DNA of 64,000 nucleotides, from assembly GCA_903813345.2 (NCBI GenBank), contig CAIIXF020000004.1:31809985-31873984 (forward strand), in the 5' to 3' direction. The notes below the pieces were generated by a model. That model was not told the DNA's origin. It did not search any database and saw only the letters and a program-made list of their open reading frames with translations. Positions 52,872 to 64,000 of this stretch are shown piece by piece. The DNA comes from Owenia fusiformis (Eukaryota > Annelida > Polychaeta > Sabellida > Oweniidae). The position numbers and the translations under genes were made by a program. Positions within the stretch are counted from its first letter, which is position 1. Every line of letters starts with the position of its first letter.

Positions 52872-53888
52872 TTAATTATGATTGGTCCAAAGCTCTTCAA
52901 AACCTGCAGGTAATGTTGTATTACTTTCAACACAACAGCTCTCATATCGAAAAATCTTTGCCATCTTCATATTGGAATCCATAACCAACGCCGTTCTCTC
53001 ATCGTCAAAGTAGTCCCCACACTGTGAATGATTACTAGGATTCTCTATCTTCGTCTTTATCTTCCGAAAGTTTTCCCATTTTACATTTCCCCCTTGTTTT
53101 TCATATCGTTTCAAGCAATTCACCAAGTCATAGATCAACATTTCGGTGTGAATCCAGCAATCTGCGCTTCGCAAATTCATGTCTGTTTTCCACTTGGCCG
53201 TTTTGAAATATTTGTAAGTAAGCCTATTGGTATACATGTTTTTATTGTCTTGTAACCACATGGTGAGTCTGTCTAGGTCTTCTTTGTTATTATAAGGAGG
53301 TGTCACCCCATACACACTCTTATCCTTCGCCATCTTGTACACATTGCCATTCCCATCTGAGCCATATGTCCAAGACGAAAGTAGATAATTACACGGGGCT
53401 TGCACATGCCCTACGACGAAAAAGGAAGATTTCATATCCGGTTTCAGTTGCTGTCTTTCATTTTGAAGAAAGAAATTATTCTTAAAAAATGTAGTTTTGT
53501 TAGCTTGGTATCGGCTAATATATTCGCTCCCTCCAAAGATCTCGATTTCTCCTCCAACTACTATACTTAATATAGTTTGTATTTCTGAACTTCCAGCTTT
53601 CGGAATATAACTGAATAACAACTGTTTAGGATTTTTCCGACTTTTCCGTGCACTGCCTGATGTTAATAACGGCGTAGCTATTTCCTTTGAAGGGATTATT
53701 GTTGGTTCCCGATTGACCACATCATCGTTCTTTATTTGGTTGAACGTATCCCTATCCTTCTGATATATAGGCAACTTAGACATGATATCAATCTCTGCTA
53801 TATGTTTAAATTTAATGATGAACCCGTATACAACCAATAATATAATCATTACTGATGCAAATGCTAACAGAACTTTTCGCCTCGCCAT
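52872..53888 (-). CDS. Putative Golgi sulfotransferase-like protein, intronless
   Basis: The open frame begins at 54128, but the ATG at 53888 starts a typical type II membrane protein: MARRK, then a hydrophobic stretch (VLLAFASVMIILLVVYGFI) at residues 6-25, then a lumenal stem. That gives 338 residues. LLFSYIPKAGSSEIQ near residue 93 resembles the 5'-phosphosulfate loop of carbohydrate sulfotransferases (H-I-P-K-T-G-G/S). FFVVGHVQAPCNYLLSSW resembles the V-R-x-P region that binds the 3'-phosphate, but the usual Arg is Gln here. CGDYFDDERTALVMD and FRYESCC fit the family's C-terminal part. A role in sulfating glycans is inferred from family resemblance only. Confidence 0.6.
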   Translation of the reverse strand: MARRKVLLAFASVMIILLVVYGFIIKFKHIAEIDIMSKLPIYQKDRDTFNQIKNDDVVNREPTIIPSKEIATPLLTSGSARKSRKNPKQLLFSYIPKAGSSEIQTILSIVVGGEIEIFGGSEYISRYQANKTTFFKNNFFLQNERQQLKPDMKSSFFVVGHVQAPCNYLLSSWTYGSDGNGNVYKMAKDKSVYGVTPPYNNKEDLDRLTMWLQDNKNMYTNRLTYKYFKTAKWKTDMNLRSADCWIHTEMLIYDLVNCLKRYEKQGGNVKWENFRKIKTKIENPSNHSQCGDYFDDERTALVMDSNMKMAKIFRYESCCVESNTTLPAGFEELWTNHN

Positions 53889-54128
53889 ATTTTGCGTGTT
53901 GTAGGTAAGGCGCTTATGGATCGCTATAATCCTGTACACATAAAATGGTTTTAGATTAAGCATACTGTACATTTTATTATAAATAGGGCAGATTATCTTA
54001 ATCCATATTATAATGGTATTTGGTATTGTATGTATATTATAGAGTGCAATTGCAATTCTTGCTATTGAATATGAGGCATCGTGAGTACAGCAGACGTGGA
54101 CTGCAACAAAAAATAGGGATAGATACAC

Positions 54129-55265
54129 GTTTTTTAACTTGTAAGTGAACGTGTCGAATTATGATCCTCGATGATCTAAATTTCCATCTTATAGCTATGT
54201 GCATAAATATAAATAAGTCGTGCTTTCACTTATGAGCGAAATCTCTACTATCTCAGCGGATTTGATTAACTGTCAAGCACTGATGCCATCTACTTTTCTA
54301 ACCAATTAATTAGGCCTCAGGTCTTCTCATTGCAAAATCCGAAAAAACACCTTTGGTTATGCCTCCGTAAAAATGTATAATAAGTCTTAATTCAAAATGT
54401 TAAACCTTAGGCCTAAGATCTCACCAAAACAAATTGAATAAAATCCCCTGTATATTCAACTTTAAGCCTAAAATTTGAATGGCCTATAACAAATATGACA
54501 TTGGGAGTTAGTTGAGAATGTAACTGAAAAGTTGAGAATGCGTTCTTGGAAACTGTACAACATCATCCAAAGCTAGATCAGTTTGAGCATTGGAAATTTG
54601 TGGTGGATTTTAAAGTAATTTACTTAAAATAGAGCAAAAACATTTAACTGACAAAATATATTAACTCTTTCAAATTACAGAATTCCTGTTCAACTAAGCG
54701 AATTTAGTCTGTGGAGAAATTCATGTGCAATCAAACGGATTCAGCAATCAGTTCAATCAGAAAATGGCATCCACAAAATGAATAACATTTTTGTTGTTGC
54801 TCATATTTATTGACACATATCTAGGCAAGGTGTGTCCAATTTAAGCCAATCAGACAACAGTAATTCATATTATTGCAATGCATGAAATAATCAACCACGC
54901 ATCAATTCGTATACACCCAAAGCTTTTTTAGATCCTTGTGAAACTAAGTACATCAATGTGATAGTTCAGTGAAAATCTATAAATAGTATCATGGGGAAAA
55001 ACAAGTGCCAGGTGCTTATGCAGGTCAAATGGCTAGTGTTGAATGAATGTCGAATGGATATGAAATGGAAATCCAGTTAAGCCTTGAAGAAAAGTTAAAT
55101 CTTAAACATTTGTGAAAATAAATCAAGCACATGACTTAAGTGAATTGTTGTTGAATTAATCCACTCATGTTATGTTTTCCTAGATGGCTGCCGCATTCAT
55201 GCAAAGGTCTGGAAACAACACATACATTGTGCATTGTTATATGATCATACAAAGCACTGAACTCG
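54129..55265. other. Intergenic sequence, nothing recognised
   Basis: AT-rich stretch between the sulfotransferase-like gene and the 3' end of the RCBTB gene. The left part may hold the promoter of the former and the right part the 3' untranslated region of the latter, but no signal is clear. Confidence 0.45.
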
Positions 55266-55662
55266 AAGGTCGATATTTAAAGGCTCCTGCCTGTGAACTC
55301 AACTATTGGTACTTAAAGGCTCTAGCCTTTTTCCCAAATGCCACTATTACAGTAAGAGCAGCTAATGTTTAAAAGGTCTGGACTGGAAAAATCAACTGGC
55401 AATATTAAAGGCTCCAGCCTCTATTCTGAACTACCATTACTAAAGTACGTCCAAATGCTAATATATAAAGGCTTCAGCTTAGGAACTAAACTGTCAATAC
55501 TTAAAGGCTCCATGCAGTCTCAGTTCGAAACTGCCATTATCACAGTACATATAACTGCTAGTATAGTATTTAAAGGCTCCATCCCGGGAACTAAACTGTC
55601 AATATTTAAAGACTCTATATGGTCTCAGTCTGGAACTGTCGTTACTTAAGTACACTCAACTT

Positions 55663-55685
<23 letters not shown>
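55266..55685. repeat. Degenerate repeats of the RCBTB stop-codon region
   Basis: The plus strand carries about eight imperfect copies of TATTTAAAGGCTCCNGCCT at irregular spacings of about 35-100 bp. The rightmost, at 55666-55684, is the end of the RCBTB coding sequence itself (Q-A-G-A-F-K-Y-stop in reverse). Linking texts such as GGAACTAAACTGTCAATA also recur. Confidence 0.75.

Positions 55686-64000
<8,315 letters not shown>

Noticed and set aside
53889-54128. 80-residue N-terminal extension of the sulfotransferase-like frame
   Set aside because: The ATG at 53888 gives a standard short cytoplasmic tail and single membrane anchor. The extension adds unrelated hydrophobic sequence.

Overview
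This is a 64 kb piece of an AT-rich animal nuclear genome. Coding sequence is split into short exons with GT-AG introns. Several host genes are recognisable: three secreted PAN plus C-type-lectin genes, an RCC1/BTB (RCBTB-type) gene, and an intronless sulfotransferase-like gene. The transposons are of animal type: a Ty3/gypsy element with a tRNA-Ser primer site, a non-autonomous LTR element, a CR1/jockey-like LINE, mariner relics and many foldback MITEs. A marine invertebrate is the likeliest source. The phylum cannot be decided from this sequence alone.

Layout. Positions 885-13560 (copy A) and 25757-50640 (copy B) are two copies of one segment. Each carries a minus-strand, three-exon gene: exon 1 encodes a signal peptide and a PAN-like module, exons 2 and 3 encode a C-type lectin domain. 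A third paralogue (gene M, 15209-22780) lies between them. Its first exon is split by a 2.5 kb LTR element whose two LTRs look identical, so the insertion is recent. Copy B is enlarged by insertions that copy A lacks. The largest (26505-39163) is a nested stack: a TAGGGAG-ended element contains a CACTGGGG-ended element with 248 bp inverted repeats and a 5 bp target duplication, and that contains a young gypsy element (33489-38358). An 833 bp near-palindrome (40453-41285) sits beside an intact empty site in copy A.

To the right are a mariner relic (52238-52795), a sulfotransferase-like gene (52872-53888, minus) and the 3' half of an RCBTB-type gene on the minus strand (exons 63510-63394, 57255-57158, 56219-56089 and 55803-55663). 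A LINE lies in its first visible intron.

The most striking pattern is that the large minisatellites in the gene introns are copies of exon edges with their splice sites. Intron 1 of each lectin gene carries 80 bp units (about 25, 19 and 3 copies) made of the exon 2 acceptor plus the first ~59 nt of exon 2. The RCBTB intron carries about 19 units of ~93 bp made of the last 62 nt of the BTB exon plus its 5' splice site. The RCBTB 3' end shows a third, more degenerate case around the stop codon. Most other long stretches are non-coding repeats or have no recognisable content.
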